64,000 nucleotides of DNA from Phlegmacium glaucopus (GCA_015039465.1 MU130036.1:89905-153904), one strand, 5' to 3'; positions 10,818 through 23,093 are shown, counted from the first letter of the stretch. Translations and numbers: made by a program. Notes: generated by a model not told the origin, from the sequence alone.

Positions 10818-11123
10818 ATGTGGACTGCGAGCCTGACTTACACAGGGTCATCAGGCAGTGACTCACGCCCGGTCAATGCCGGTGGCCGATCCAACACCCT
10901 TCACCCCCACTTCCAGTTCGGCGTTTCACCGGCCCGCATCACCCTAGATCTTTCTCACAACTCCTTTAGCGACCCCTTCTTCCTTCCTAATATGTCTCAA
11001 GACCCATCAACATCATCATTGGTGACCAATGCTCGCAGATATGGTCCAGAACATTTTGCCCACCTTCAAGATGACATGTTTGAGGAGGAAGAATCTGACG
11101 AGGAAGCGGAGGATTCAGGTTGA
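10818..11123 (+). CDS. small hypothetical ORF with acidic tail
   Basis: This ATG-initiated frame of 101 codons starts five bases after the stop of the preceding ORF. It is Ser/Asn-rich and ends in a strongly acidic stretch (F-E-E-E-E-S-D-E-E-A-E-D). No known domain was recognised. Its compositional similarity to the upstream acidic ORF suggests it is part of the same transposon unit, or a spliced continuation of it. Confidence 0.35.
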   Translation: MWTASLTYTGSSGSDSRPVNAGGRSNTLHPHFQFGVSPARITLDLSHNSFSDPFFLPNMSQDPSTSSLVTNARRYGPEHFAHLQDDMFEEEESDEEAEDSG

Positions 11124-12187
11124 TTTTATATATACAAAGTTTTTGTTTGTCGTAATGCAGTCGCAAATGTATCTGGTTTGATGACACCGGTGGTCACACG
11201 GGCATTTTGACTGTCCTGTTATCAGCTGCACACAACGGCACACTGTGACCAGCAGCACCACTGGTGTTTCGGTCCGGACACCCAGCACGGCTGAGTGGCC
11301 GGCAAGGTTCCCAATCTGAGACCGGCACTGTGGCACTGGCACCGGCTGGTGCCGGTGCCACATAAGGTCGGAACTGGTGGCCGGTGAGGCTCCAATGCGC
11401 AAATCGGCATCTATACCACCGGCACCCAGAGACCAGCACAGATCAAGCCGGCACCGCGGACAGAACGACTGAAAATATCGAGGCCAACAGGGTCAGAAGG
11501 CTAGTGTATGTTCTTCTTTTGCATCGTGTACTGCATTCTATTACTTGCACCTGTCAGAATCACTTTGTTATTTCCCATCTGAAAGTTCTATGAAGCGAGA
11601 AGCAATAGGCCGGCGCTGAACCACCAGCAGGAACAGACCGGCACTGCCATACATACACGCCGGCCCTCACCAATATACCAGGACCTTTGACAAACCGGCA
11701 TTGACACCCCGGGAATTATAGCATCCACACGGGCACCAGCATCCTGAGAGAACATCACCGGCGATAGTCACATCATCCCAGGATCTAAGGAGATGGCCAT
11801 CAGTGTGGTACAACATGTTTGGCCATTACAGGTGATAAATGCCGGTTGTTGCAATTGTGCCTGCTGGTTGTGCTCTCGGATTGAATGCCCGGGGGGGGGA
11901 GCAATGTATTTGTATGATTACCTTAGAACACATTAGAGAAAGATACCATAAGTATGTAGGTAGAGTGACACTGCCGGCTGTCTAAGGATAGGACCGGAGC
12001 CGGCAGCGGCGTAAAGAGTCGGCATTTGAACCCATTCCTTGAGTGCGTAGGGCACAGCACACTGTGTATTTCTATATATGGTAGGCGATATTCCCGGATT
12101 CAAGTGGTTCCGGGAGTCCGTACCATACGGCACACTGTGTCCGTTCCGGGAATCGTACCGTACGACACACTGTAGTGTCCTTACCTG
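11124..12187. repeat. CCGGCAC-rich non-coding repeat
   Basis: Numerous GCCGGCAC, CACTGGCACC and complementary motifs are present, with no supported gene. The right part, 11,901-12,187, is a diverged direct copy of 15,355-15,642. The shared core includes GTAGGYGATATTCCYGGATTC and CGACACACTGTAGTGTCC. It breaks off at about 12,187, where the Copia-like sequence starts. Confidence 0.6.
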
Positions 12188-12261
12188 AGTAGTTATCTTA
12201 TCTACTAGATTAGATTAGATACAGTAGATAGTCATAGTGTAGATGTCCATACCACCAGACC

Positions 12262-12511
12262 AATGTGTGATAGCCATCACACATGTGCGATCCTTATCAT
12301 GCACATGCTACCCCAGGTAGCTTCTAGGGGCTGTGCAAATAGTGTGCACAGACCATCTACAACTAGTATATAAGCAGTCTGTACACTGCTAATATACTTC
12401 ACTTGGATATACATCTAAGTACCTCGTAAGTAGCATTTACTCTACATACAAAGGTAAGCTAGTAAGATAACCATGACCAGCTCTGCGCACATAGCAACTT
12501 GTTTGCTGTGC
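12262..12511 (+). repeat. possible Copia LTR/leader
   Basis: A stretch upstream of the Copia gag fragment starts with TGTGTGATAGCC, contains a TATATAAGCAG promoter-like box near 12,370 and ends near CTGTGCAACA. It is followed by GGTTATGGGCCCCGATAGC, which is in the position expected for a primer-binding site. Boundaries are estimated; no partner LTR was seen. Confidence 0.35.
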
Positions 12512-12740
12512 AACAGGTTATGGGCCCCGATAGCAGTGGTAACGCTTAGCAGCGACCACAGTTATCTTACAGAATAGCTTAAACCTATGCTGTTTGCTTT
12601 CACAAGCATAAGCACCAGGTAGCTGCTGTACCCTCTGGACACTGTCGCTAACAGCGATAAGACCAACCTGATAAATGTTGTTTGCTTTCATTGACAACCA
12701 AGACTGATGAGGTGTTTCTTTTAGAAACCAACCCAACATC

Positions 12741-13855
12741 ATGTCTGGACAAATCAACCACCTCGTTTCTCTCCTCGATGGAAACAACTACCCCAAATGG
12801 GCTGAGCAGATGACAAACTATCTGCACTCCCAAGGGCTCTGGGTTTACACCTCGAGCACAATCCTTCTTCCTAAGGTTGCAGACACAGTGAGCACTGCTG
12901 ATAAAGCAGCACACACCATTGCCTTGCAAGAATGGACAATTAAGGACCAGCAAGCGTTGGGGATAATTCATCTCTGAATCGCTGACAGCTGCCGAGTTCA
13001 TATTAAAAGTATGAACTATAGCAGCACTGCTTGGAAAGCTCTAAAAGATGCTTACTCCAAGACTGGTCCCTCGGTCATACACGCTGATTTTAAGTGGGCC
13101 ATTGGGTTTCATCTCTCTGGCAATTAGTGTTTAAAGGTCTGGTTACAAGACCGGAAAAAGACCGGTCTCAATTAACCGGTCTTTTGAGGTTTAGACCGGT
13201 CTGAACCGGCAAAAAGGTAGCCCTACTTTACCCCTTTCCAACGAGCCCAAGATCATAAAATTCCAATAAAAACTAGCGGAGAAATAAATAGATCCGTAAA
13301 ATAGTCTACAATATTTGCTAAAATAAGGCATTTTACTAATATTACTGTAGAAAATCCAAATCGTAACGGAATTTAGCGTTCTTGAGCTCGTTCGGAAGAT
13401 ATTATTACACTGAACAATTGTTTATGATACGAAAATATATATTTGTGCGCAGAAGACCGGTTACAAACTGATTAAGACCAGTTAGGACCAGGACCAGTCC
13501 TAGGACCGAAAAAAACCGATGTAAACCGGTCTGAAGCGGTCCAGTCCGGTCTTTTTCGGTCCTAGGACCGAGGTGGACCGGTTACGGTCTCGGTTAAGCG
13601 CCCTGAGGGTCAAAAAACCGGACCGGACCGGACTTTTAAACACTACTGGCAATAATCCTGCCAAAGAGATTGACCAACTGGTAGATCTCCTTGAATGACT
13701 CAAGTTGAACAAGGTAGAACTATCAGAACCAGTACGAGCATTGATAGTCATAAACACTATTCCCAACAAATGGGATGCTGCCACATCTCATGTACTCCTT
13801 AGCACTACCTTTGACTCGCTGACAGTACAAGCAGTATCATGCACCAATACTGATT
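12741..13855 (+). pseudogene. Ty1/Copia gag fragment, interrupted
   Basis: From the ATG at 12741 the frame shows the Copia gag signature L-D-G-N-N-Y-P-K-W-A-E-Q-M and S-Q-G-L-W, then a TGA at 12975-12977. Gag-like sequence continues in frame (A-W-K-A-L-K-D-A-Y) to 13124, where a MITE is inserted. It resumes at 13654 with N-P-A-K-E-I-D-Q-L-V-D-L-L and W-D-A-A-T-S-H-V-L-L, again with a TGA. The remainder of the element is missing because a 1.4-kb repeat begins at about 13,840. Not functional. Confidence 0.75.
13125..13645. mobile_element. hAT-type MITE (521 bp) with 8-bp target duplication
   Basis: It begins TAGTGTTTAAA and ends TTTAAACACTA. It is flanked by 8-bp direct repeats CTGGCAAT at 13117-13124 and 13646-13653. 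Subterminal regions are rich in ACCGGTCT/AGACCGG in both orientations and there is no transposase. A related truncated copy in reverse orientation lies at 39,195-39,535. The insertion splits the Copia gag fragment, so it is younger than that fragment. Confidence 0.85.
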
Positions 13856-15246
13856 GGTAGCATGAGAACAAAGCTTAAAAGTTGCCATCATGAAAATAAG
13901 CGGACTTTGAATTCACTTACCTATTTTGGAAGCAGCCCTGAATCGCGTTCCTGGTCAACAAATCATTCATTTGACGATAACATCCTCATCGCTCATCATA
14001 TCCTCAATGTCTTCCACTATGTTGTCTATCATTTACACTATCAACATGCTCCTTAACATCTACCATCCGTTTGTCCCTTGGCTAGTGATACAACAAAGCG
14101 ATCAATCTACTATTCGCATCGGTCATCGGCTCGCGTTTGATCGCATCTATGGCCCATCATTTCAAGAACGGCCCGTTTATGGATGCATCAGCTACATCTC
14201 CCATTATGTCAAAGGCTTTGTCATCATTGTTGTGGCTATGGACCCACAAGTCTTCGCCTCAGCTATCTATCTTGCCATACCTCGCTCCTGGATCACACTC
14301 AGTCCCCTATCCTCACTCATCTACCTCTTATCTTATCATTCACTGCCAAAACCATCATTCATGCGGTACCTGAAGCCTTCCCACCCTCTTTATGACAATT
14401 TAGGAAGTCCAGGAGGATCACGACTAAGCAGGAATTGCAGATGAATCAGCAGCAGAGGATTATTCTCGCAGAGTGTCAAGTGTTATCAAGGCTGCGCGAC
14501 ATGGGATCATGGGCAAGTAGTATTTTCCTGGGAACAAGGCTGCGCCTTTCAAGTGTTGACTCAGGACCTTTCACATATTTGACATGACCACACGCCTATG
14601 GAGTTGATATATTTTTGCTATTGGACTATGTACACTGCCTTCTCTTCTTTTCTCTCACACTTTGACATTTTACAGATCTTTTTATTGTTCCTTCTTCTTT
14701 TCCATTGTTCTTTCTTCTTGTAGCTGTCCTCTCTTCATCATTCTTCTTCTGACAGCACGTACTTCTTTCTTTTATTTTTGTTTTTACATAGCCTCATCCT
14801 TAGGTATAAATACTGCTCTTTTGTACCAGGATAGGTAGTTCATCTCAATTCATTCTTACTCCCCACAATCATCCTCTCAGTGGAATTCCAGTGAATTCCT
14901 CCCTCAAGTTCGCTTTTTCTGCCTTTGACTGTCAATCTATCCCCACTGTCAATTATTATAGTCTTGCTGAAGACTCCCTCTTATTCTTCCTCATCCTCTT
15001 CCTTAACCCCTCTGAGTTCGCTTTTTCAGTCCTTTACTGTCAACCCACTGTCAACTGCTATAGTCTTACTGAAGACTCTTTCTCCTTCATCCTCATCCTC
15101 CTTATCTCTATTCTTGCCCCCTACCTCTGTGTGTTAAAAGTCAAGGTTATACCTTCCATAAACGAACAACAGGGAGTCTCTTGACCTAAGGTCTGGTCCA
15201 CTGCTCTCTGGTTGGTGTTTAATAACAACACAAACAATGATTTATA
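13840..15246. repeat. 1.4-kb dispersed repeat, copy 1 (possible solo LTR)
   Basis: Nearly identical to 41,002-42,348 in the same orientation. It starts TGCACCAATACTGA and ends in a CAA-rich tail and TTTATA. It carries a TATAAATA box (14,815) followed by an initiator-like pyrimidine-rich stretch, and a 172-codon frame (13,926-14,444) conserved in both copies but resembling no known protein. Length, promoter and insertion into other elements suggest a solo LTR, but no target duplication was recognised. Confidence 0.6.
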
Positions 15247-15714
15247 CCGGCACTGGCACTCTCACCAGCACTGGCACTCTCTGGCACTGACACCACCGGC
15301 ACCAGAGGGCACTGGTAGGTGCCTCTGGGACATGGTCAGGCTCATGGCAGCCTTTCAATGTATTTTCATCATTACTTTAGGACATATTAAACCCCAAGGT
15401 AAATATATATGTGTATATTCCAGCCCTGCCAGTTGCCTAGGGATGGGACAGAAGCTGCCAGTGGCATAAACCTTCAGCATTTGAGGGCATTCTGGGAGTC
15501 TGTAGAGCATGGCACAGTGCGTGTTTCCCTATATGGTAGGTGATATTCCTGGATTCAAGGGGTTCCAGGAATCCATACCATACAGCACACTGTGTCCATT
15601 CTGGGAATTGTACCATACGACACACTGTAGTGTCCTTACCTGGAATAATCCCATTTATCAGGAATCCTGGCAGTCCAGGTGGAATCCTCCAGGGAGATGT
15701 GGGGGAGTGTAAAG
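15247..15714. repeat. CCGGCAC repeat ending in the CTTTACAC-type terminus
   Basis: It opens with CCGGCACTGGCACTC repeats, contains the direct copy (15,355-15,642) of 11,901-12,187, and then GGAATCC units. It ends GTGGGGGAGTGTAAAG at 15,699-15,714, identical to the terminus at 9,521-9,536. The 5' side is cut by the 1.4-kb repeat. Confidence 0.65.
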
Positions 15715-15952
15715 TTCAGCATGATTGCCTCCCATCATGCTTGCCAAAGTACAGAAAGCTCAATTGAATATGCCTGCAACTTTGTAGTGACCCTCCCACT
15801 AATGTTTTTTTTTTCAAAATTTCAATTTGAAGATTTGGCTACTTTTAGTGCTTAAGGTGCTAGCTTAAGTGTGATCCCTATCTTACCTTACCTTTTGATA
15901 TGTCTTTGATTGACTTCTAAAACTTACAAATAATATTATTTACATTAACAAC

Positions 15953-18900
15953 CAAGTCAAATTTGAATGTTGGGCATATTTTACAGAATATGTTTCTTGA
16001 TGATAATAAATTTGGGAATATTTTTATAGTTCCTTTGAAGTAATTCATATGATTTAAATGTATATCTGACTGAGTGTAAATATGTCATGATTCATATACT
16101 ACACTTATAATCAGTTAAAAACTGCACAATTTCATAGACTCTCTGAAAAGGTTAGATTTCTTTTTTTTTGATTCCAGAACATGCAGAAGTGAATAAGATA
16201 GAGTACAAAAAAAAATACCTTAACAATTGGATTACTGGTTACTTATACATGGTTTATTCATGTACAATACTTTGATCAGCACTATACTCCATCCCTCTGT
16301 GACTCTGTCTATTCTCTTTCTTATATTCATGACTTCGAGCTTCAGTCCCTCTGCCTCATCCCATCTTTTTGATCATGATATGTATGTGCTAGATTGTCCA
16401 TGCTCAGGAGAGTGGCTGGATGTTCTTCACCAAGCAGCTTCTTCCTCATGTCCATGACTTGAACTTCTAGTTGCTCTGCTTCATTCCACCTTCCTTGATT
16501 ATGGTATGTGCATGCTAGATTTGCTGTGCTCCTGAGGGTGTCTGGATGTTCTGGACCAAGTAGCTTCTTCCTCAGGTCCATGACTTGAACTTCTAGCTGC
16601 TCTGCTTCCTTCCACCTTCCTTGATAATGGTATGTGTATGCTAGATTTGCCATGCTCCTGAGGGTGTCTGGATGTTCTGGACCAAGTAGCTTCTTCCTCA
16701 GGTCCATGACTTTAACTTCTAGCTGCTCTGCTTCATTCCACCTTCCTTGATCACGGTATGTGCATGCTATATTTGCCATGCTCGTGAGGGTGTCTGGATG
16801 TTCTGGACCAAGTAGCTTCTTCCTCATGTCCATGACTTGAACTTCTAGCTGCTCTTCTTCATTCCACCTTCCTTGATCATGATATGTGTATGCTAAATTT
16901 GCCATGCTCCTGAGGGTCGCTGGATGTTCTGGACCAAGTAGCTTCTTCCTCAGGTCCATGACTTGAACTTCTAGCTGCTCTGCTTCATTCCACCTTCCTT
17001 GATCACGGTATGTGCATGCTAGATTTGCCATGCTCCTGAGAGTGTCTGGATGTTCTGGACCAAGTAGCTTCTTCCTCATGTCCATGACTTGAACTTCTAG
17101 CTGCTCTGCTTCATTCCACCTTCCTTGTTTATGGTATGTGTTTGCTAGATTTGCCATGCTCCTGAGGGTGTCTGGATGTTCTGGACCAAGTAGCTTCTTC
17201 CTCATGTCCATGACTTGAACTTTTAACTGCTCTGCTTCATTCCACCTTCCTTGATCATTGTATGTGCATGCTAGATTTGCCATGCTTGTGAGGGTGTCTG
17301 GATGTTCTGGACCAAGTAGCTTCTTCCTCATGTCCATGACTTGAACTTCTAGCTGCTCTGCTTCATTCCACCTTCCTTGATCATGGTATGTTGCATGCTA
17401 GATTTGCCATGCTTGTGAGGGTGTCTGGATGTTCTGGACCAAGTAGCTTCTTCCTCATGTCCATGACTTGAACTTTTAGCTGCTCTGCTTCATTCCACCT
17501 TCCTTGATCATGGTATGTGCATGCTAGATTTGCCATGCTCCTGAGGGTGTGTTGATGTTCTGGACCATGTAGCTTCTTCCTCATGTCCATGACTTGAACT
17601 TTTAGCTGCTCTGCTTCATTCCACCTTCCTTGTTTATGGTATGTGCATGCTAGATTTTCCATGCTCCTGAGTGTGTCTGGATGTTCTGGACCAAGTAGCT
17701 TCTTCCTCATGTCCATGACTTGAACTTCTAGCTGCTCTGCTTCATTCCACCTTCCTTGATCATGGTATGTGGCTGCTAGATTTGCCATGCTTGTGAGGGT
17801 GTCTGGATGTTCTGGACCAAGTAGCTTCTTCCTCATGTCCATGACTTGAACTTCTAGCTGCTCTGCTTCATTCCACCTTCCTTGATCACGGTATGTGGCT
17901 GCTAGATCTGCCATGCTCCTGAGGGTGTCTGGATGTTCTGGACCAAGTAGCTTCTTCCTCATGTCCATGACTTGAATTTCTAGATGCTCTGCTTCATTCA
18001 ACCTTCCTTGATCACAGTATGTTTGTGCTAGATATCCAATGCTCTGGAGGGTTTCTAGATGTTCTGCACCCAGTAAAGTTTTCCTCATGTCCACAACTTG
18101 AATCTGAAGCTGCTCTGCACTGTTCCGGTCTCCATTCTCCCACATTACTAGTCCAAAATTGATGTATTTATCATCATAATACTGCTTGATAAGTCCCATC
18201 TCACTTCCATATAATTCATTTGCCTTGATGTGTGAAAACATCAACTGTCGCAATGAATAAGCCTGAGTAGTAGAACCCCATGGAATTGCACAGGTCAAAA
18301 TCATGCTTCCCATCTCATACATTCTTTGCTGCTCAGATTTTAACATTCTCTCCCTACTCCAGCAGTGCACCAGAGGATGAATGGAAAATATATCAGATGA
18401 TTGTCCCCTTTTCATCAAAGAGAAGGACAGAAGCACACTAATTCCTTGTCCAAACATGAATTCATCCCAGTGACCATCATTGTCCAAGCCAAGCAGAGTA
18501 CAATCCAGTATAGTTGCTATCTGGGGCAGCTTTTCATCTACCTCTTCATCAATGTGCTCCCTAGACTCTTCAGCAGCAGATTGGAATATGTCTTTGTAAA
18601 TATTACTATGATGAAAGAAAGCACATATTTGAAGAATTAGGATTGCAGCCTCGGATGCTTGTGCATTTCCAGCAGTGGATTGTCCACTAGCTCTCCTTTG
18701 TATTTCATTAAAAGATAGGTCCCAAGTCCCATACACTGTCAGATCATAATTTGACACTCCTTTAAATGAAGCATCTGACATAAGAGTCTGACGATGTAAG
18801 GAGAATTGTCTCAGATATCTATTGATATCACATTTCCCAGCTTCAATATAAGCACCAGCATGATTCACAGCAAGAGGAATGCAGCCAAGTGCAGTGACAA

Positions 18901-20965
18901 TCTCTTTAGCAGCTTGTAGATGCTCAGCTGCTGATGGATCTAAACAGCTAGACCTGAGAAGTAGAGATATAGCATCTGACTCCTCCATTTCAATGATCTC
19001 AATGCTGTTCTCAAATGATATAATCCTCCCCATGGATCGATTCCTGCTAGTAATCAGAATATTACCTCTGTCACCTGAGGGGAAGAACTTGGCTACCACC
19101 TCAGGGACAGGATCATCAGCATTATCAAACACAATCAACCATTCCTCTTGGATACAAGATATCCACTGAAGAGCAGACTCAACTGAGCCATCCACGCCAG
19201 AAGCTTGTGCCACTGGAATGCTAGAGATGCCTTTGAAAGACATTGTCATACTCTGATGAGAGGAGGCATCAACCCAGAACACATGTACAAAACTAGCACA
19301 AGAAATAAATCCAGTGTTCTGAATGGCAATGTGAAGACACCTACCTATCAGACATGTCTTCTATAAATTTGAGACAGATCTGAGTTTTTCCAATCCCTCC
19401 CATCCCCCAGAGGAGACACAAGCGCCTTGACATTAGTTTACTATTAGCATGAACAAAAATTCTCCTCAGCTGATCAAGTACAGCTTTCCGTCCAGTAAAG
19501 AATGGACTGGAGTTTGGCTTTCGAGTTACAGGGATCTTCGTCTGCCCTTCACCGGGATTGATGTTGATCTGGGACATATAATTATTACTAAGTCATATAT
19601 ACAACCTAAGACAAAGACTTACAAAAGTGCCGCCAGCAACAAGTGTATTCTGGGCATTCGCAAAGAAACCCGAGCCAGAATGCTGAGTCTGCAATCATCA
19701 GTAAAAGCTGAGAACACATAGTGTAAGAAACTGACGGAGGAATAGGCTACAGGACTGATCACCAAAGCGGAAAACGAATCAGAGACCGATTCAGAGACTT
19801 CATAGGCTGTCTGATCGACGACGATGATTCAGTAATTATGACAATATTATCGATGTGATGGGCTAAGTTGAAGACACACAGTAGTGGCTGCTGCTTTTAT
19901 AACTTGGGGGCTTGCGGTCGCAGCACTAGCGGGAATGGATGGCATTGGGTCAGCAGTGCTTAGTATGTTCGTCGACGCCGATGTTGCTAGTTCAGGTCTT
20001 GAAGCAAGAGTCTCGGTGTCGGTGACGGTCAGAGATGGATGCTTTGATTTCTTGGAGTTGACAAAGTACTTAAAAGGGCGCCTCATATCGTTAAATAGTG
20101 GATTGTAGTGCTCGATGGGTAGTGATCAAGGTGGGTGGTGAGAGGGAGGAAGAAAGGCGCTCTCGATTATATAAGCGTGAGATCTTGTCACTGCCTTGGT
20201 TCCTTTGTCACCAACTTGAACACGTGTAGGCAAACCGCCTTAATACTCAATACTCATACCAATCGTTAGTCTCCCGAAGGCAGCCCATATAATGATGGAA
20301 GACAAATCGTTCCATCTATACCAATCGTACAGTTGCTGCTGGATTCTCGGGCTCTCGGTTATGGCATAAAACGATAAACGTGCGTTGTACTCAAGAGTCA
20401 AGAGTCAGGTTCGACGCCAGATGGATTGCTATTGATTGTCGACAGAGACTAGGGTTAATTAATGTTTGACGATGTCAGAATGTGTACGTGCTGCTGGTGA
20501 GGTTGCAAGGTTAGTATCCTTCTAAAGAATTGCATTACCATGGACTTACTCTCTGCATAATGCCAATTCAATGCCAGCGTCATCGTCGCGTCGTGACCTC
20601 AGTACTAGCAGGCTGATACCGCGTAGCAGGCGTCAAGAGGTTCATTTTCGACTGACCTTTGGATCCAAGTCCAGTGTTTTCCTTGTCCAGTTCGGAGGTG
20701 AAGGCTTTAGCTGAGGTTCTGTTCAAAGGTTCGTTTAAAAATTAATGCTATACAATAACGAATGACCTGAATTCACATTTACCTTTACATAGTGTCATAC
20801 CTGGCGATCTGGTGGTAGATGGCTCAGCACCTTCAGACAACCAAAGTTAATAGTTAGCATCTAGTGTCAACTCATTGTTAGCTTCTAGTCTCATAGTCTC
20901 ATATAATCTTGTTCTCACAACTAGAGCTACGGGTTAGGATCTGGGTCAAATCATCGACATCTTCA
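15953..20965. repeat. left arm of a 5-5.7 kb inverted duplication
   Basis: The whole segment matches 32,297-38,030 in reverse complement, including promoter, all exons and introns of the NLR-like gene and 3' flank, with scattered substitutions and indels. The inner edge is near CAAATCATCGACATC (20,950-20,965); the outer edge is near AAGTCAAATTTGAATG (about 15,955). The roughly 720-bp length difference between arms is close to six 126-bp TPR units. Confidence 0.88.
16260..20086 (-). pseudogene. NB-ARC/TPR NLR-like gene, frameshifted copy
   Basis: This is the reverse-strand copy of the gene at 33,126-37,691, with the same exon plan (ATG at 20086-20084, Ser/Thr-rich first exon, P-loop exon at 19,577-19,341, main exon from about 19,282). 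The P-loop G-M-G-G-I-G-K-T, Walker B L-I-V-F-D-N-A-D-D and about 14 TPR units are readable. An extra base near 17,390 (TATGTTGCATG where sister units read TATGTGCATG) ends the frame after the sixth unit. A one-base loss near 16,358 destroys the C-terminal end. Unless these are assembly errors, the product would be truncated. It could still yield a protein with the NB-ARC domain and six TPRs. Confidence 0.85.
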
Positions 20966-20986
20966 TGAATGTTATGCTCAAGGATG

Positions 20987-21550
20987 TTCGTGACGGGGGG
21001 TTCAAATGCTTAGCGCCACACCTTTCGAGCTCTTGTTACGATGGGCGTGGATGCCTCATCTTCTGAGCTTGCAGCGTAATCGAATCTTCTCCATCTCTTC
21101 CGTCCGCAGTTGGTGATGCACAAGACGCAAGACGGTCCTTCAAGTGATATTTCCGAAGATCTTGTGTCAATTGTCCCTGTGCATTTCCGCAGTTCATTAT
21201 CATACTTTGTCGTTCATCATCCCGAGCATGGCTTTACAACGGTGAATTCTTGAATTTCCATCCCTACTTTTGGTATTATGTACCATTGCTTGATTGAACT
21301 CCGAGTTGAATCAAACAGTCATACATAATACTAAAATAGCAGTATTATCAACTGCTTGATACTCGTTCTCGATTCACATTACCTCACCAAGCTGTTTTTT
21401 TCTTATTAGGTTTTATCCAGTGATCTCTGCCACTTGACAGCGTGAAACGGCAAGCGACGCCGCTTCCACATGCAACTCCTTCGTGATGAGGTACGCACAT
21501 TCCAACTATCCTTTTAGTTCTCCCGATTATTAATCATCTCGTACAAGACC
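20987..21550. other. no gene recognised
   Basis: Inner flank of the left duplication arm. Only short frames are present; the longest is a Ser-rich frame around 21,115-21,252, without a family match. It may contain upstream sequence of the hydrophobin. Confidence 0.4.
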
Positions 21551-21558
21551 TCTGGAAG

Positions 21559-21565
21559 TATAAAG
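21559..21565 (+). promoter_or_regulatory. TATA box of the hydrophobin gene
   Basis: TATAAAG lies 73 bp before the hydrophobin ATG and is followed by a CA-rich leader, the usual layout of strongly expressed fungal genes. Confidence 0.55.
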
Positions 21566-21637
21566 ATCGCTATGGTCTGCCCACCGTCTCCATTCAAACA
21601 ATTCCCAGTGTTCAGTATTACAGAAAAAGCAAACAAT

Positions 21638-22162
21638 ATGCAATTCAAAGTCCTCTCTGCTCTCGCTCTTGCCACTCTTGTGGCTGCTATCATCCCCTCC
21701 TGTCCCTGAGAACCCTCTTGGTGCTAGCAAATGAATGTCCGGACAACTCCGGTGCTGTAAGCTTTTTTTTCACCAGATCGCTTCAGTGCTATGATGAGCA
21801 CGAATTATTATAGGCCAGAGCTCTGAGTTACCCACTGCACCCGCTGCTTCTAGCGCCCTCGGTCCCTTGGGCATTTCTGCAAGCACTATTTCTAGTCTTG
21901 TCGGTCTCACTTGCACCCCGATCACCGTTACCGGCAAAGGCAACCAGGCTTGGTGAGATTTTTAGATGCATTGACTTGACTGGTTTGAATTTAAACAACC
22001 TTTTGCCAGCTCCACCAAACCTGTCTGCTGCACAGACAATTCCCACCGTAAGTGGTCTGCTTGAGCATATTTTCTATCTTTTAACTATCTTGTGTTTTGT
22101 ATTTTCAACGTTAAGATGGTGCCATTTCTCTCGGTTGCAACCCAGTTTACCTTGACGCTTAA
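21638..22162 (+). pseudogene. class I hydrophobin, degenerate N-terminal half
   Basis: The ATG at 21638 opens a typical secretion signal (M-Q-F-K-V-L-S-A-L-A-L-A-T-L). Introns at about 21,757-21,818, 21,953-22,009 and 22,048-22,115 have GT-AG borders and join exons that spell hydrophobin segments: S-L-V-G-L-T-C-T-P-I-T-V, then N-Q-A-C, P-V-C-C-T-D-N and S-L-G-C-N-P-V-Y-L-D-A, ending at TAA 22160-22162. Cysteines 4-8 of the eight-Cys pattern are intact. The first exon needs two one-base shifts (near 21,700 and 21,732) to read through to E-C-P-D-N-S-G-A, and the expected Cys2-Cys3 doublet at the exon 1/2 junction is absent. Hydrophobins coat hyphae and spores with amphipathic films. Recent pseudogene or sequence errors. 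Confidence 0.7.
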
Positions 22163-22316
22163 CTTGTAAAAGTTGTATATCTGTTGAGGGCGACCCCTGC
22201 GCATTAATAGCCTGATGAAATTGAACTTTTTTAATTAGACTTGTTAGCATTGCCGCTTGAGTTGTTCGTAAGAACGCGTGTTTTACAAATAAACGTGATT
22301 TGATTGCATCAATTCA

Positions 22317-22631
22317 ATGCTTGTATCAATTTCAAGGTTTACTTACTCCCCACCAACATCTGAAACTATTTCAGAGCAATTATCTGAGGTTTTGGACATG
22401 ATTTCTTATATCCACGTCTTCTCAATCAAGACCCAGCTTTGGGAGTCGGATGTGGCCAACCGATATATCATTCAACCCCCTGGGAAAAAATTGACCGCAC
22501 GGGCTGGGAGGTACTATAACAGCGAACTCGGAACAATATCGTGGCAGATCGTTGGACGCTCTGACTGCGATATCGTTCCAATTTTACAACAGTTTAACCT
22601 CAAGTTTGCTCTTCGTTCGTGCATGGCGTAA
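22317..22631 (+). other. 104-codon open frame, unassigned
   Basis: ATG-started frame with a mixed, protein-like composition (W-E-S-D-V-A-N-R-Y-I-I-Q-P-P-G). Following sequence to about 22,890 continues protein-like fragments in shifting frames (N-W-S-K-I-S-A-T-Y-P-F), so it may be a decayed gene or an unrecognised spliced one. No family recognised. Confidence 0.25.
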
Positions 22632-23093
22632 ACAGTGGATTACTCCAAGAAACCTTTTCACCTGAATCTTCAACTTCGCTTCCCTTAATAACTGGTCTAA
22701 AATTTCGGCAACATATCCCTTTCTCAAATTTAGACCTTGTTTAATCGACGTAAGAATCTCGTTCAGGTTTTCTTGGATCCGGAGATCTTCGAGGCTTCAG
22801 GTCCTCAATGCCCGACAATATCTCCCCTTCCTAAAATCCATAGCCAAAACTGATTACGACCCAACCTTTCGACATCATATCGTCTCTCCGGTAGGTGTTA
22901 TATCACACATTCTTCTTTCCAACATCTCGACGCTCACTTCTTGTCCCGCTTCTTTATCGAATGAACGGGCAGCTTGAAGAACTGACTAGGTATTATTACT
23001 TATTATCGTTATGATGTTAATCATCTGACTTTTTTTTTGTATGTAGACTTCGCCGTGGGAAGTACAGTGCTCTCTTGACTATCATCCATCATC

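Noticed and set aside
10295..10819. 174-codon antisense ORF
   Set aside because: Shadow of the repetitive acidic ORF on the plus strand.
7712..15714. Single 8-kb DNA transposon between the CTTTACAC ends
   Set aside because: The closer end at 9,536 pairs better, no target duplication was found and the interior is a mosaic of unrelated elements.
16342..17337. Separate TPR gene on the reverse strand
   Set aside because: It is the 3' part of the frameshifted NLR copy, not an independent gene.
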